The position numbers and the translations under genes were made by a program. Below, one piece after another: positions 52,078 through 61,243 of a stretch of DNA of 64,000 nucleotides (the first letter of the stretch is position 1; the number at the start of each line of letters is the position of its first letter). Under the pieces are notes generated by a model. That model saw only the letters and a list, made by a program, of their open reading frames with translations, ran no database searches and had not been told where the DNA came from. The DNA comes from Burkholderiales bacterium (GTDB lineage Bacteria; Pseudomonadota; Gammaproteobacteria; Burkholderiales; UBA11063), in the NCBI GenBank assembly GCA_020697255.1, contig JAJFBE010000010.1:1-64000 (forward strand), read 5' to 3'.

Positions 52078-52938
52078 ATGAATTTAAATATTAAAATTAA
52101 TCCAAACCAACAACAAAACCTGCCGGGAGAAGAACAAAAAATGGACCCCATTCCAATACATGATAACCCTGATTATATTGGTAGCGGTAAATTAAAAAAT
52201 AAAGTAGCTATTATTACAGGTGGCGATAGCGGAATTGGCAAAGCAGTTGCAATTGCCTTTGCCAAAGAAGGAGCAAAATTAGTCATTTCATATTTAAATG
52301 AAGATGAAGATGCATTAGATACCAAGGCCCAGATTGAAAAATATAACGGGCAATGCTTGCTCGTAAAAGGAGATTTAAGCGTGAGTAAAATGAGTGCCTA
52401 CCTGGTAGGCCAAACAATTGAAAAATACGGAAAATTAGATATCTTGGTTAATCATGCCGGGGAACAATACCAAACAGATGATTTAAGCGATGTAAATGAT
52501 AAAAATTTAGAGGATATTTTTCAGGTAAATGTGTTTTCTATGTTTTATTTAACAAAAGAAGCATTAAAACACATGCAAAGCGGCGGTGCAATAATAAATA
52601 CCGTTTCTGTAGTAGCTTATAAAGGTAATCCAAAGTTACTGGATTACTCAGCCACTAAAGGAGCGAACCTGGCTTTTACCCGGGCTTTGGCCGCTTCCTT
52701 GGCCTCTAAAGGCATTAGGGTTAACGCAGTAGCGCCAGGTCCAATATGGACCCCGTTAATCCCGGCTAGCTTTTCTCCGGATAAACTGGAAGAATTTGGC
52801 AAAGATACCCCGCTGAAGCGCCCGGGGCAGCCTTTTGAGCTGGCTCCGGCATATGTATACCTAGCCAGCGAAATAGACTCAAGCTATGTGACAGGACAAG
52901 TAATTCATGTTAATGGCGGGATTCCTGTTAATTCATAA
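52078..52938 (+). CDS. General-stress SDR oxidoreductase
   Basis: A 286-residue SDR of the group typified by general-stress dehydrogenases. It has an N-terminal Pro/Gln-rich extension (QQQNLPGEEQKMDPIP, HDNPDYIGSGKL) and cofactor motif GGDSGIGKA. Other landmarks are NHAGEQYQ, SVVAYKG, catalytic YSATK, and a C-terminal SSYVTGQVIHVNGG. Probably NAD(P)-dependent with an unknown stress-related substrate. The N-terminal extension and EQYQ pattern are diagnostic of this group. AAAGGAG precedes the ATG. Convergent with kdpA, with 2 bases between stops. Confidence 0.9.
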   Translation: MNLNIKINPNQQQNLPGEEQKMDPIPIHDNPDYIGSGKLKNKVAIITGGDSGIGKAVAIAFAKEGAKLVISYLNEDEDALDTKAQIEKYNGQCLLVKGDLSVSKMSAYLVGQTIEKYGKLDILVNHAGEQYQTDDLSDVNDKNLEDIFQVNVFSMFYLTKEALKHMQSGGAIINTVSVVAYKGNPKLLDYSATKGANLAFTRALAASLASKGIRVNAVAPGPIWTPLIPASFSPDKLEEFGKDTPLKRPGQPFELAPAYVYLASEIDSSYVTGQVIHVNGGIPVNS

Positions 52939-52940
52939 AA

Positions 52941-54671
52941 TTATTGTGTATACAGTAGTAGGTGCTCAACTACCGGGCCTAAGGCTAATGCCGGAATATA
53001 AGTCAGGGCACCGATTATAATAATTACACCGATTAGAATACATATAAATAATCCGCCGCTGGTTGACATAGTGCCCTCAGTTACCGGTATGCTTTTTTTG
53101 TTAGCCAAACTTCCAGCTATAGCTAAAAGGGGAATAATTACCCCAAAGCGTCCCACAAGCATATTTAAACCCAACAGAAGATTATAGTATACGGTATTAG
53201 CATTAAGCCCGGCAAAAGCACTGCCATTATTATTTGCTGCTGAGGTGAAAGCATACAAGACTTCAGACAAACCATGTGCACCCGGATTACTCACCCCATC
53301 CAAGCCCGGTTTTATAATAACTGATAGAGCTGTAGAGCATAGGATAATAAACGGAACTACCAAAATGATAATAGCTACCATTTTCATTTCAAAACTTTCA
53401 ATCTTTTTGCCCAGATATTCCGGTGTACGCCCGATCATTAATCCGGCAATAAACACCGATAATATGGCAAATACAATAATACTATATAAGCCGGCTCCCA
53501 CACCACCATAAACGACCTCAGATAGCTGCATTAAAAATAATGGTACAAATCCTCCTAATGGCATTAAAGAATCGTGTGCGGCATTTACTGCCCCACATGA
53601 AGCTGCAGTTGTGGCAGAAGCAAACAATCCTGAACCAAGAACCCCAAATCTGGCTTCTTTACCCTCCATATTACCGCCACTTTGAAATAAACTTTGCGCC
53701 TGATCAACATGCAATGTATTAAATAATGGATTGCCTTTTAATTCAGCATTCATAATTAAAAGTGTCATGACTATAAATATAATTGTCATTGCTATATATA
53801 AAGCATATCCTTGCCTCCTATCCCCGATCATTCTTCCAAAGCTAAAGCATAAGGCTGCCGGAATTATCAGCATGGCTAAAATTTCCAGAAGATTTGTAAT
53901 AGGGGTTGGATTTTCATATGGATGGGCCGAATTAGCATTAAAATAGCCACCGCCATTGGTACCAACCATTTTAATTGATTCCTGGGAGGCAATAGGTCCC
54001 ATTGGCAAGACCTGGGTTTTTATATCAGGAGATTTGGCAATTTTTTGTACTTCAACTAAATTGACATTTTGATATGCCGAAAAATTTTGCGGTATACCCT
54101 GATTCACAAAAATAATAGCAAAAATAACTGAAACTGGCAGTAATATATATAAGACTGATTTTGTAAGATCACGCCAAAAATTACCCAGTTTATCGTTTTC
54201 TACATTTTTAAATCCCCGGATTAAGGCAACTAAAACTGATAATCCTGTTGCCGCAGAGAAAAAGTTTTGCGGGGTCAAACCAATCATTTGCGTATAATAG
54301 CTCATAGTTGATTCGCCTGAGTAAGCTTGCCAGTTAGTATTACTAACAAAACTAATGGCGGTGTTAAGCGCTAAATCCCAGGATAGACCAGCCATATGCG
54401 CAGGGTTTAGTGGTAATACCCCCTGAATAAGTTGTATGGTAAATAGAATAATTATTCCAAAAATATTAAATATCATCAAAGCTACTGTATACTCTTTCCA
54501 GCTCATTTCATCAGAAGCTGCCCGACCCAAAATACGATAAATAGGCCCTTCAATTATTGCCAGAAATTTAAGCCTCCCGGAAAATACTGCTGCAATATAT
54601 TTACCTAAAATTACGGCACCCAAAGTTAAAATAACCAAGAACAAAGTTAAATCTAAATATCCTAATTTCAT
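52941..54671 (-). CDS. kdpA: KdpA, potassium-translocating subunit
   Basis: A 576-residue membrane protein of the KdpFABC pump, with selectivity-filter motif GTNGGGYFNANSAHP and other family landmarks (LIQGVLPLNPAH, SFVSNTNWQAYSGES, GLNANTVYYN). It forms the K+ channel-like part. In this locus it is the last gene of the transcript, after kdpF, whereas the usual order is F-A-B-C. Confidence 0.97.
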   Translation of the reverse strand: MKLGYLDLTLFLVILTLGAVILGKYIAAVFSGRLKFLAIIEGPIYRILGRAASDEMSWKEYTVALMIFNIFGIIILFTIQLIQGVLPLNPAHMAGLSWDLALNTAISFVSNTNWQAYSGESTMSYYTQMIGLTPQNFFSAATGLSVLVALIRGFKNVENDKLGNFWRDLTKSVLYILLPVSVIFAIIFVNQGIPQNFSAYQNVNLVEVQKIAKSPDIKTQVLPMGPIASQESIKMVGTNGGGYFNANSAHPYENPTPITNLLEILAMLIIPAALCFSFGRMIGDRRQGYALYIAMTIIFIVMTLLIMNAELKGNPLFNTLHVDQAQSLFQSGGNMEGKEARFGVLGSGLFASATTAASCGAVNAAHDSLMPLGGFVPLFLMQLSEVVYGGVGAGLYSIIVFAILSVFIAGLMIGRTPEYLGKKIESFEMKMVAIIILVVPFIILCSTALSVIIKPGLDGVSNPGAHGLSEVLYAFTSAANNNGSAFAGLNANTVYYNLLLGLNMLVGRFGVIIPLLAIAGSLANKKSIPVTEGTMSTSGGLFICILIGVIIIIGALTYIPALALGPVVEHLLLYTQ

Positions 54672-54683
54672 TTCCTGTATTTC

Positions 54684-54779
54684 CTAAAATTTTTCTGGGT
54701 TAAATAATGCAAAAAGTAAGTAAATAAATAATCCTAACGCAATACCGCCGGAAATTATATATAATAAAAATAAACTCAT
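54684..54779 (-). CDS. kdpF: KdpF, small subunit
   Basis: A 31-residue single-helix protein (SGGIALGLFIYLLFALFNPE, stop after KF). The size, helix and LFALFNPEKF end fit KdpF, which stabilises the Kdp complex. Its start overlaps the kdpC stop (ATGA), and kdpA follows 12 bases later. It was too short for a routine ORF list. Confidence 0.9.
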   Translation of the reverse strand: MSLFLLYIISGGIALGLFIYLLFALFNPEKF

Positions 54780-55354
54780 TTTGACTCTCCCAAACTATCC
54801 AATGCAAGATTAACCATCAGGACATTAACCCGGGCAGTACCCCAAATACCAAATATTGGATATTTGGTATATTTATCTATTATGTCTTTTACTATACCTA
54901 CACGTATATTTCTTGCCGTTGCAATACGTTTTATTTGATAATATGCACCAGCTACGCTTATATCCGGGTCAAGTCCGCTACCGGATGCAGTTACCAAATC
55001 TACCGGCACATTTGCCGGGCTAGCCTCATTGGAGCTGGTAAAAACTGTAACACGGTCTTTTACCAGCTGCACTAATTGGGGATTTAGCGGACCTAAATTG
55101 GAACCGCCGGATGCCATTGGATTATATGCATTTGGCGTCGTGGCTGACGGACGGGACCACAGGTATTTATTCTCGGTAAATTGCTGCCCTACCAACTCGG
55201 ACCCGATTAACCGGTTATTTTTATAAACCAGGCTGCCATTTGCCTGATATGGAAAAAATGTTTTTCCAACCCCTGTAATAATTAGCGGATAAATGATCCC
55301 CACAATTATGGTTAAAAGCATAAAGGCCAGTATGGCCGGACGAATTTGTTTCAT
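54776..55354 (-). CDS. kdpC: KdpC subunit
   Basis: A 192-residue KdpC: one N-terminal membrane helix (ILAFMLLTIIVGIIYPLIIT) and a periplasmic domain with GSELVGQQF, YLWSRPSATTPNAYNP, ASGGSNLGP and the late ASGSGLDPDIS. It is needed for assembly of KdpA and KdpB. The stop overlaps kdpF (ATGA). Confidence 0.97.
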   Translation of the reverse strand: MKQIRPAILAFMLLTIIVGIIYPLIITGVGKTFFPYQANGSLVYKNNRLIGSELVGQQFTENKYLWSRPSATTPNAYNPMASGGSNLGPLNPQLVQLVKDRVTVFTSSNEASPANVPVDLVTASGSGLDPDISVAGAYYQIKRIATARNIRVGIVKDIIDKYTKYPIFGIWGTARVNVLMVNLALDSLGESK

Positions 55355-55367
55355 ATTAATTCTCTTG

Positions 55368-57446
55368 TTATAACAAAGCTAAGATCATGTCGATTAATTT
55401 AATCCCGATAAATGGCAGGATTACCCCCCCAATGCCATAGATTAAAAAGTTACGTAAGAGCAATTGATTAGCCGACAGTGGTTTAAATTTAACCCCCTTT
55501 AATGCTAGAGGTATAAGGGCAACAATAATTAGGGCATTAAAAATTACCGCGGATAAAATTGCCGATTCAGGTGTTTTTAAATGCATGATATTGAGTATAT
55601 TCAATGCTGGGTAGGTAGATGCAAATACTGCCGGAATAATTGCAAAATATTTAGCAATATCATTGGAAATACTAAATGTAGTCAATGATCCCCTGGTCAT
55701 TAACATTTGTTTCCCAATTTCAACAATCTGAATTAGCTTTGTAGGGGAAGAATCCAAATCAACCATATTAGCCGCTTCTTTCGCTGCTTGCGTACCACTA
55801 TTCATGGCAACAGCCACATCTGCCTGGGCTAATGCAGGTGCATCATTGGTTCCATCACCTGTCATAGCTACCAGGTGGCCCATTTGTTGGTATTCCCGGA
55901 TCTTAAATAGCTTGGCTTCTGGAGTAGTTTCGGCAAGGTAATCATCAACTCCAGCTTCAGCAGCTATTGCTGCAGCAGTTAATTTATTATCTCCGGTAAT
56001 CATTACCGTTTTAATTCCCATTCTTCGTAATTCATCAAATTTTTCTTTAATTGATTCTTTTACCACATCTTTTAATTCAATAACACCAAGTACCTGATAG
56101 TTTTTAGCTACCAACAGGGGTGTTGAGCCACGCGATGAAATACTTTCAACAATATCCATCGCTTCAACCGGACATTTGCCATTATGAGCTAATACATATT
56201 TCTTTATAGAGTCAGCTGCACCCTTCCTAATCTCAGTATTCTCAAAGTTTACTCCCGACATCCTGTTTTGTGCTGAGAATTCTACAAACTCCATCTGGCT
56301 TTTATCACCCATATCTTCTTTGGTCAAATCATATTTATGAGCTAAAAGAACTATACTTTTACCTTCAGGAGTTTCATCAGCCAAGGAAGATTGGTAGCAA
56401 CATTTGACCAAATCTTTTTTATCGACACCATTTACCGGGTAAAAATTACTTGCCTGGCGGTTACCATAGGTAATAGTCCCGGTTTTATCCAGTAATAATA
56501 CATCCACATCACCTGCAGCCTCAACTGCAGAACCAGATGTTGCAATTACATTAGCTTCCATCATACGTCCTATCCCTGCAACCCCGATAGCTGATAATAA
56601 ACCACCGATGGTTGTTGGGATCAGGCAAACTAACAATGCAACTAAAGCTGTAATAGTAATAGGAATACCACTATGATTTGCCTTCACACTGTAAACTGAC
56701 ATCGGTAATAATGTAACTACTACAAGTAAAAATACGATAGTTAATGCAGTCAATAGTATAGATAATGCAATCTCATTAGGGGTTTTTTGACGCTTCGCAC
56801 CTTCTACCATCGAGATCATGCGATCTAAAAAGCTCTCGCCTGGATTTACCGCAACTTTGGCAACTAACCAATCAGATAATAGCTTAGTACCACCTGTGAT
56901 AGAACTAGAATCACCGCCATGCTCACGAATTACTGGCGCTGATTCACCGGTAATTGCACTTTCATCAACTGATGCACAACCTTCAATGATCTCAGCATCA
57001 CAAGGAATAATATCACCAGCTTCAATAAAAATCATATCGTTTTTTCTGAGAACAGTAGCATTTACCAGTTCAAAATCACGACTCTTAGCAATATTGCTTG
57101 CATTATTGGCTCTTAATTTTTTTGCCGTTACATCTTTTTTAGCATTACGTAAACTATCAGCTTGAGCTTTAGAACGACCTTCGGCAATACTTTCAGCAAA
57201 ATTAGCAAATAATAGCGTAAACCATAGCCATAATGCTACACTAATTATAAATCCAGTGGACCCACCCATAGAATAGCCGGCAAGTGAGAGTATGCCTAAA
57301 CCAGATGTTAGAATACTCCCAAGATAAACTACAAACATAACCGGATTTTTTACCTGGTATATTGGATTTAGCTTTTTAATACTGGCAGATAACGCGTTAA
57401 ATACAATGCGCTTATCTAATGATAATTTGACTTTATGACTACTCAT
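55368..57446 (-). CDS. kdpB: KdpB, P-type ATPase subunit
   Basis: A 692-residue catalytic subunit: the phosphorylation motif DKTGT lies near residue 315, with actuator AITGESAP, hinge [18 protein letters not shown] and TITGDNK-like [10 protein letters not shown]. The frame is open for 49 more codons upstream, but the ATG at 57446 (MSSHKVKLS) is the usual KdpB start. The extension reads like non-coding AT-rich sequence. kdpC follows 13 bases later. Confidence 0.96.
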   Translation of the reverse strand: MSSHKVKLSLDKRIVFNALSASIKKLNPIYQVKNPVMFVVYLGSILTSGLGILSLAGYSMGGSTGFIISVALWLWFTLLFANFAESIAEGRSKAQADSLRNAKKDVTAKKLRANNASNIAKSRDFELVNATVLRKNDMIFIEAGDIIPCDAEIIEGCASVDESAITGESAPVIREHGGDSSSITGGTKLLSDWLVAKVAVNPGESFLDRMISMVEGAKRQKTPNEIALSILLTALTIVFLLVVVTLLPMSVYSVKANHSGIPITITALVALLVCLIPTTIGGLLSAIGVAGIGRMMEANVIATSGSAVEAAGDVDVLLLDKTGTITYGNRQASNFYPVNGVDKKDLVKCCYQSSLADETPEGKSIVLLAHKYDLTKEDMGDKSQMEFVEFSAQNRMSGVNFENTEIRKGAADSIKKYVLAHNGKCPVEAMDIVESISSRGSTPLLVAKNYQVLGVIELKDVVKESIKEKFDELRRMGIKTVMITGDNKLTAAAIAAEAGVDDYLAETTPEAKLFKIREYQQMGHLVAMTGDGTNDAPALAQADVAVAMNSGTQAAKEAANMVDLDSSPTKLIQIVEIGKQMLMTRGSLTTFSISNDIAKYFAIIPAVFASTYPALNILNIMHLKTPESAILSAVIFNALIIVALIPLALKGVKFKPLSANQLLLRNFLIYGIGGVILPFIGIKLIDMILALL

Positions 57447-57739
57447 AGCAAATTTTAAAAACCTTATATAATAATATCTAATTGCATGCATATTTTTAAT
57501 AACAATATGCATACCGCAGCTAATAAATAAAATACTGTAAATAAAGTAGAAAAAACTATGAATCGTGAATAAAGGAAAGGGAAAACGTAACAAAAGCTGC
57601 CAAATAATTTTTATAAAAAAAATTGGTCACCGAATATGAAAAAACTTCGAAAATTATATTTTGCATATATGCACGCTAAATGATTTCCTCAAAATAAAGA
57701 AGTCCTTATTTTAGCATAACAAATGGTGCGTTGCAAAAA
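57447..57739. other. Gap between kdpD and kdpB
   Basis: 293 bases, AT-rich. This is where the kinase part of kdpD or a kdpE gene might be expected, but no remnant of either is recognisable. It may hold the promoter of kdpBCFA. Confidence 0.4.
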
Positions 57740-59752
57740 TTATTTATTTACTTCGTGTTTAGACAAAGAAACTGCAGTTTCAATTGCAACTTGGGTGAAA
57801 TGGATACGTTCAATAGTAGTTGCTAACAATTTAATACAGCTCTGTAAATTTGTCTGATTATGCGGCATAAAGAAGTCGAGTTTATCAGTAGGTGTAATCG
57901 CTAGTACCCCACGGGCTCTTAAACTTGTTGATAGCGGATAGTAGGCCAGCTCATTTTTTGCAAAAGTATTAGTATTAGCACCGGCATGCCGGTTATTTAA
58001 AAAAACCCATTTTGCAATTTTATCATCAAAATTAGAGGATGCATATCCCAATTTTATACTTAAGCTCTCCTGTATATTTGGTATTAATAATACATATTCA
58101 AACTTAAACATTTGTGCAAAATAAGTATCTACCGCTTCCAATACTTGGGATTCAATCATGCTTTCAGCTAATTTTTGGCTAAACTGTAAAAAAAGTTCAT
58201 TATGCCTTATCTGTTTACTAAGTCGTGAAAGCTGGTAGCGAAAATTTCCCATTTTAAAATTAAAAAATATTGTAAACCCAGTCATTATAAAAAATGTAAC
58301 TATATAAGTGCTATCAGTCACAGCAAATGAGAATTTTGGGGGAACAAAGAAAAAATCAAAAGATAGGGTACCTAAAAAAGCAGCCAAAAGCGAAGAAGCA
58401 TATCCACGACCACGATTAATATACAAAATAGTAAATAAATATATCAGTAGTACATTTTGATTGTTGGTAACATAACTTAAAGGTTGCAGTAAAACACCCA
58501 GTAAACCAAATACAGCTAGGAAATAAATAGCCCTAAGTAGAGTCTTACGGTAATTGAGCTTTAAATTTGATTTAACGGTATGTTCAGGATACCCTATATA
58601 TTCTAAATTTTCTTCCTGATTTATCAGGTTTATATTAATTTCCGGAATAATCTCGCTAACCCTTTCAGCCAGACTTTTACCAAATAGTCGATAATAAAGC
58701 GGCATCCTATACTGAGCCAACATTAATGTATTTATATTATTTTCTATAACACATTGACTAATTGCAAGCGCCTGATCGGTACCTACAATTTCAACCGGGG
58801 TAGCGCCTAATTCTTTTGCCAGATCAAGTAGCTCAGCAATATTTTGCCTTTCACGGTGGCTACGTTTATCAAAAGTACCGTCATCCAAATAGCCAATATA
58901 CCAAGAGTTAAAACCCTTATCAAATGTATTTTTAGCATATCTGACCATCTTTTCCGAGGAATATCCTGGTTCTAAAACTAATAATAACTTGTCGCTATTT
59001 GGCCATACTTGCATTATATCCTTGGCATTACGATACTCTAAAACCTGCTGATCAATTTTTTGGGCTGTTTTACGTAACGCAATCTCACGTAATGCAGTCA
59101 AATTACCTTTACGAAAAAAATTATCTAATGCTGCCTGAATCTGTTCTTTAGGATAAATATCACCATTTTTTAATCGCTCAATTAATTCCTCAGGTGGTAA
59201 ATCAATAATAACTATTTCATCAGCATCTCTTATTACCTGATCCGGAACAGTTTCATTAACTTTAATATTGGTAATTTGCATTACTATATCATTAAGAGAC
59301 TCAATATGCTGGATATTAAGTGCAGTATATACATCAATTCCTGCATTAATTAGCTCATATATATCCTGATAGCGTTTTGCATTTCGAGAGCCTGGCGCGT
59401 TTGAATGTGCCAGTTCATCAACAATAATTGCTCGTGGGTTACGTGCTAATGCTGCATCAATATCAAATTCTGCTAATGATGCATTATTATATTTTAGTGC
59501 TTTTAATGGTAGATATTCGATATTATCAGGTAGAATTTTTTGGGTTTCAGGGCGATCATGTGTTTCGATATAGCCAATTACTACATCCACATTTTCATCT
59601 TTTAACTTCACTGCCTCTTTTATCATAGCATATGTTTTGCCAACCCCGGCTGAAGCTCCCAAAAAAATCTTGAGCCGCCCACGCTTACTTTTTTGAATGC
59701 CAGCGTAAATCTTCTTGAGCATTTCTTCAGGAGTTTGACGTTTTTTGATCAT
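57740..59752 (-). CDS. kdpD: KdpD sensor lacking the kinase domain
   Basis: A 670-residue protein with the N-terminal KdpD domain (GRLKIFLGASAGVGKTYAMI, a Walker A-like site), DELAHSNAPGSRN, a USP-like domain, and four membrane helices (about residues 400-490). A GAF-like domain follows to the end (about residue 660). The typical histidine kinase (HDLRTPL, then N and G boxes), needing about 220 more residues, is absent; the protein stops right before it. No kdpE is found in the window. It could regulate without phosphorylation or be a decayed sensor. Confidence 0.9.
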   Translation of the reverse strand: MIKKRQTPEEMLKKIYAGIQKSKRGRLKIFLGASAGVGKTYAMIKEAVKLKDENVDVVIGYIETHDRPETQKILPDNIEYLPLKALKYNNASLAEFDIDAALARNPRAIIVDELAHSNAPGSRNAKRYQDIYELINAGIDVYTALNIQHIESLNDIVMQITNIKVNETVPDQVIRDADEIVIIDLPPEELIERLKNGDIYPKEQIQAALDNFFRKGNLTALREIALRKTAQKIDQQVLEYRNAKDIMQVWPNSDKLLLVLEPGYSSEKMVRYAKNTFDKGFNSWYIGYLDDGTFDKRSHRERQNIAELLDLAKELGATPVEIVGTDQALAISQCVIENNINTLMLAQYRMPLYYRLFGKSLAERVSEIIPEININLINQEENLEYIGYPEHTVKSNLKLNYRKTLLRAIYFLAVFGLLGVLLQPLSYVTNNQNVLLIYLFTILYINRGRGYASSLLAAFLGTLSFDFFFVPPKFSFAVTDSTYIVTFFIMTGFTIFFNFKMGNFRYQLSRLSKQIRHNELFLQFSQKLAESMIESQVLEAVDTYFAQMFKFEYVLLIPNIQESLSIKLGYASSNFDDKIAKWVFLNNRHAGANTNTFAKNELAYYPLSTSLRARGVLAITPTDKLDFFMPHNQTNLQSCIKLLATTIERIHFTQVAIETAVSLSKHEVNK

Positions 59753-59807
59753 AGTATTAGTTGCTATTTAATTAAAGCATATAGCATTATTATAAAAAAA
59801 TGCACTG

Positions 59808-60539
59808 TTATTCAAAATCAAGCAATAATGGTAAATGATCAGAGACCTCATCCGGCAATACCTTAAAATCATTTACTATAATATCTTTAGAAGTTAAAAT
59901 ATAATCAGCAAAACGTTCCGTCTTGGGATAGTATTTTACACTTCTGGTTGAGGTTATATTATTCAGGGTAACCTGATTTATCATGCCATCTTCAATAATT
60001 TTAAGACTTTGTGTATCTGGTCTTAAATTAAAATCACCGCACAATATCTTTGGAGTATCAAGTTTATCCATAAAAACTTTGATTTTTTCGGATTGGGCAA
60101 TACGCTCAGGCGTATCACTCTTACCCATTCCATTCCAGAGGCCGTGGACGTTTACTATTGAATAAACTTTATTGTTTACCTTACATTTTACCCATTGTAA
60201 ATTTCTGTGATGTCTTGGACCACGTCCATTATACGTTGGATTATTATAAATTTCAATATCACCCTCTTCAAGTACTTCGATATCTTTCTTTATAAACATT
60301 CCTATGCCGTATATATTTTGTACAACCGGCCTAAAAAATGCAGTATGGTCCGGCAATAACCGGTGTAACTCACCAAAAATTTTAAGGCTTACAAGTTTAT
60401 CATCAGTTGATACCCTGTTAGGGGCGTTATGGTATACTTCCTGTAAACAAAAAATATCTATATCCGCATAATTAGCTACAAAATGTAATAGCGGATCGTG
60501 TACATGACCACCCCAAATATTCAATGTAATTAATTTCAT
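59808..60539 (-). CDS. Endonuclease/exonuclease/phosphatase-family protein
   Basis: A 243-residue EEP-fold hydrolase: N-terminal LITLNIWGG, metal ligand Glu in CLQEVYHN, IVNVHGLW, LCGDFNLRPDT, and the final SDHLPLLLDF. All catalytic motifs are present. EEP proteins cut DNA, RNA or phosphoesters of lipids; here the substrate is not clear. No signal peptide, so cytoplasmic. Follows the MaoC gene on the same strand with an 87-base gap. Confidence 0.88.
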   Translation of the reverse strand: MKLITLNIWGGHVHDPLLHFVANYADIDIFCLQEVYHNAPNRVSTDDKLVSLKIFGELHRLLPDHTAFFRPVVQNIYGIGMFIKKDIEVLEEGDIEIYNNPTYNGRGPRHHRNLQWVKCKVNNKVYSIVNVHGLWNGMGKSDTPERIAQSEKIKVFMDKLDTPKILCGDFNLRPDTQSLKIIEDGMINQVTLNNITSTRSVKYYPKTERFADYILTSKDIIVNDFKVLPDEVSDHLPLLLDFE

Positions 60540-60626
60540 ATCAAATCCGTAATAAAAAACTTAACTAAATCCAATGTTATTCAATTTTGGATCCCCGCAT
60601 GCGCGAAGATACAAAACCTCATCAGT

Positions 60627-61115
60627 TTATACTGGATCCAATAACTTGATTTTAGGCAAGTTGGTCACCTTACAGGTAATCTTATCTGCCGGAGCAATAA
60701 CCTCTGCCTCTCCCTGGATAACTACTCTACCATTTTGATTAGTGCATATACAATCAAGGACTACTTTATTTTTTTCTTTTTTTTCCTTTACAGTAACAGT
60801 TACTGTGATAATATCATCAAGATATACCGGATAACAAAAATTTAATGATTGGCTAAGATAAATAGTACCTGTACCTGGCAACTGCATTCCAAGTACGGCG
60901 GAGACCAGGCTACCACCTAGCATTCCGTGGGCGATCCTGGTTTTAAAGCGGGTAGTTTTTGCATATTCCATATCAAAATGTACCGGATTAATATCCCCGG
61001 TTAAACAAGCAAAAAGGGTTATATCCTCATTAGTAATTTTTTTCTCCATACTTGCACTTTGACCAACAATCAACGCATCATATGGGACATTTGTAATAAT
61101 TCCTGATGTGTCCAT
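60627..61115 (-). CDS. MaoC-family (R)-specific enoyl-CoA hydratase
   Basis: A 162-residue single hot-dog domain. ITLFACLTGDINPVHFDMEY contains the catalytic Asp and His (D...NPVH), and RIAHGMLGGSLVSAVLG is the typical second motif. It resembles PhaJ and other MaoC hydratases acting on 2-enoyl-CoA, possibly in fatty acid or polyhydroxyalkanoate metabolism. No pha genes are seen nearby. The length is slightly above the minimal family size because of a C-terminal extension. Confidence 0.88.
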   Translation of the reverse strand: MDTSGIITNVPYDALIVGQSASMEKKITNEDITLFACLTGDINPVHFDMEYAKTTRFKTRIAHGMLGGSLVSAVLGMQLPGTGTIYLSQSLNFCYPVYLDDIITVTVTVKEKKEKNKVVLDCICTNQNGRVVIQGEAEVIAPADKITCKVTNLPKIKLLDPV

Positions 61116-61192
61116 AATTACTTTCTAAATAACAAAGGCAAGTATTGTACCACACTTACTAACCCCCTGAAATCTTAGCACTGTATCCATAC

Positions 61193-61226
61193 AAATAAAT
61201 AGCTGCCTACAGGCTGCTATTTATTT
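61193..61226 (-). terminator. Terminator after giant repeat gene
   Basis: Arms aaataaatagc (61193-61203) and gctatttattt (61216-61226) plus an inner GCC/GGC pair. It lies 17 bases after the stop of the repeat gene (61244) on the minus strand. Confidence 0.85.
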
Positions 61227-61243
61227 GCATTTAACTAATTTTA

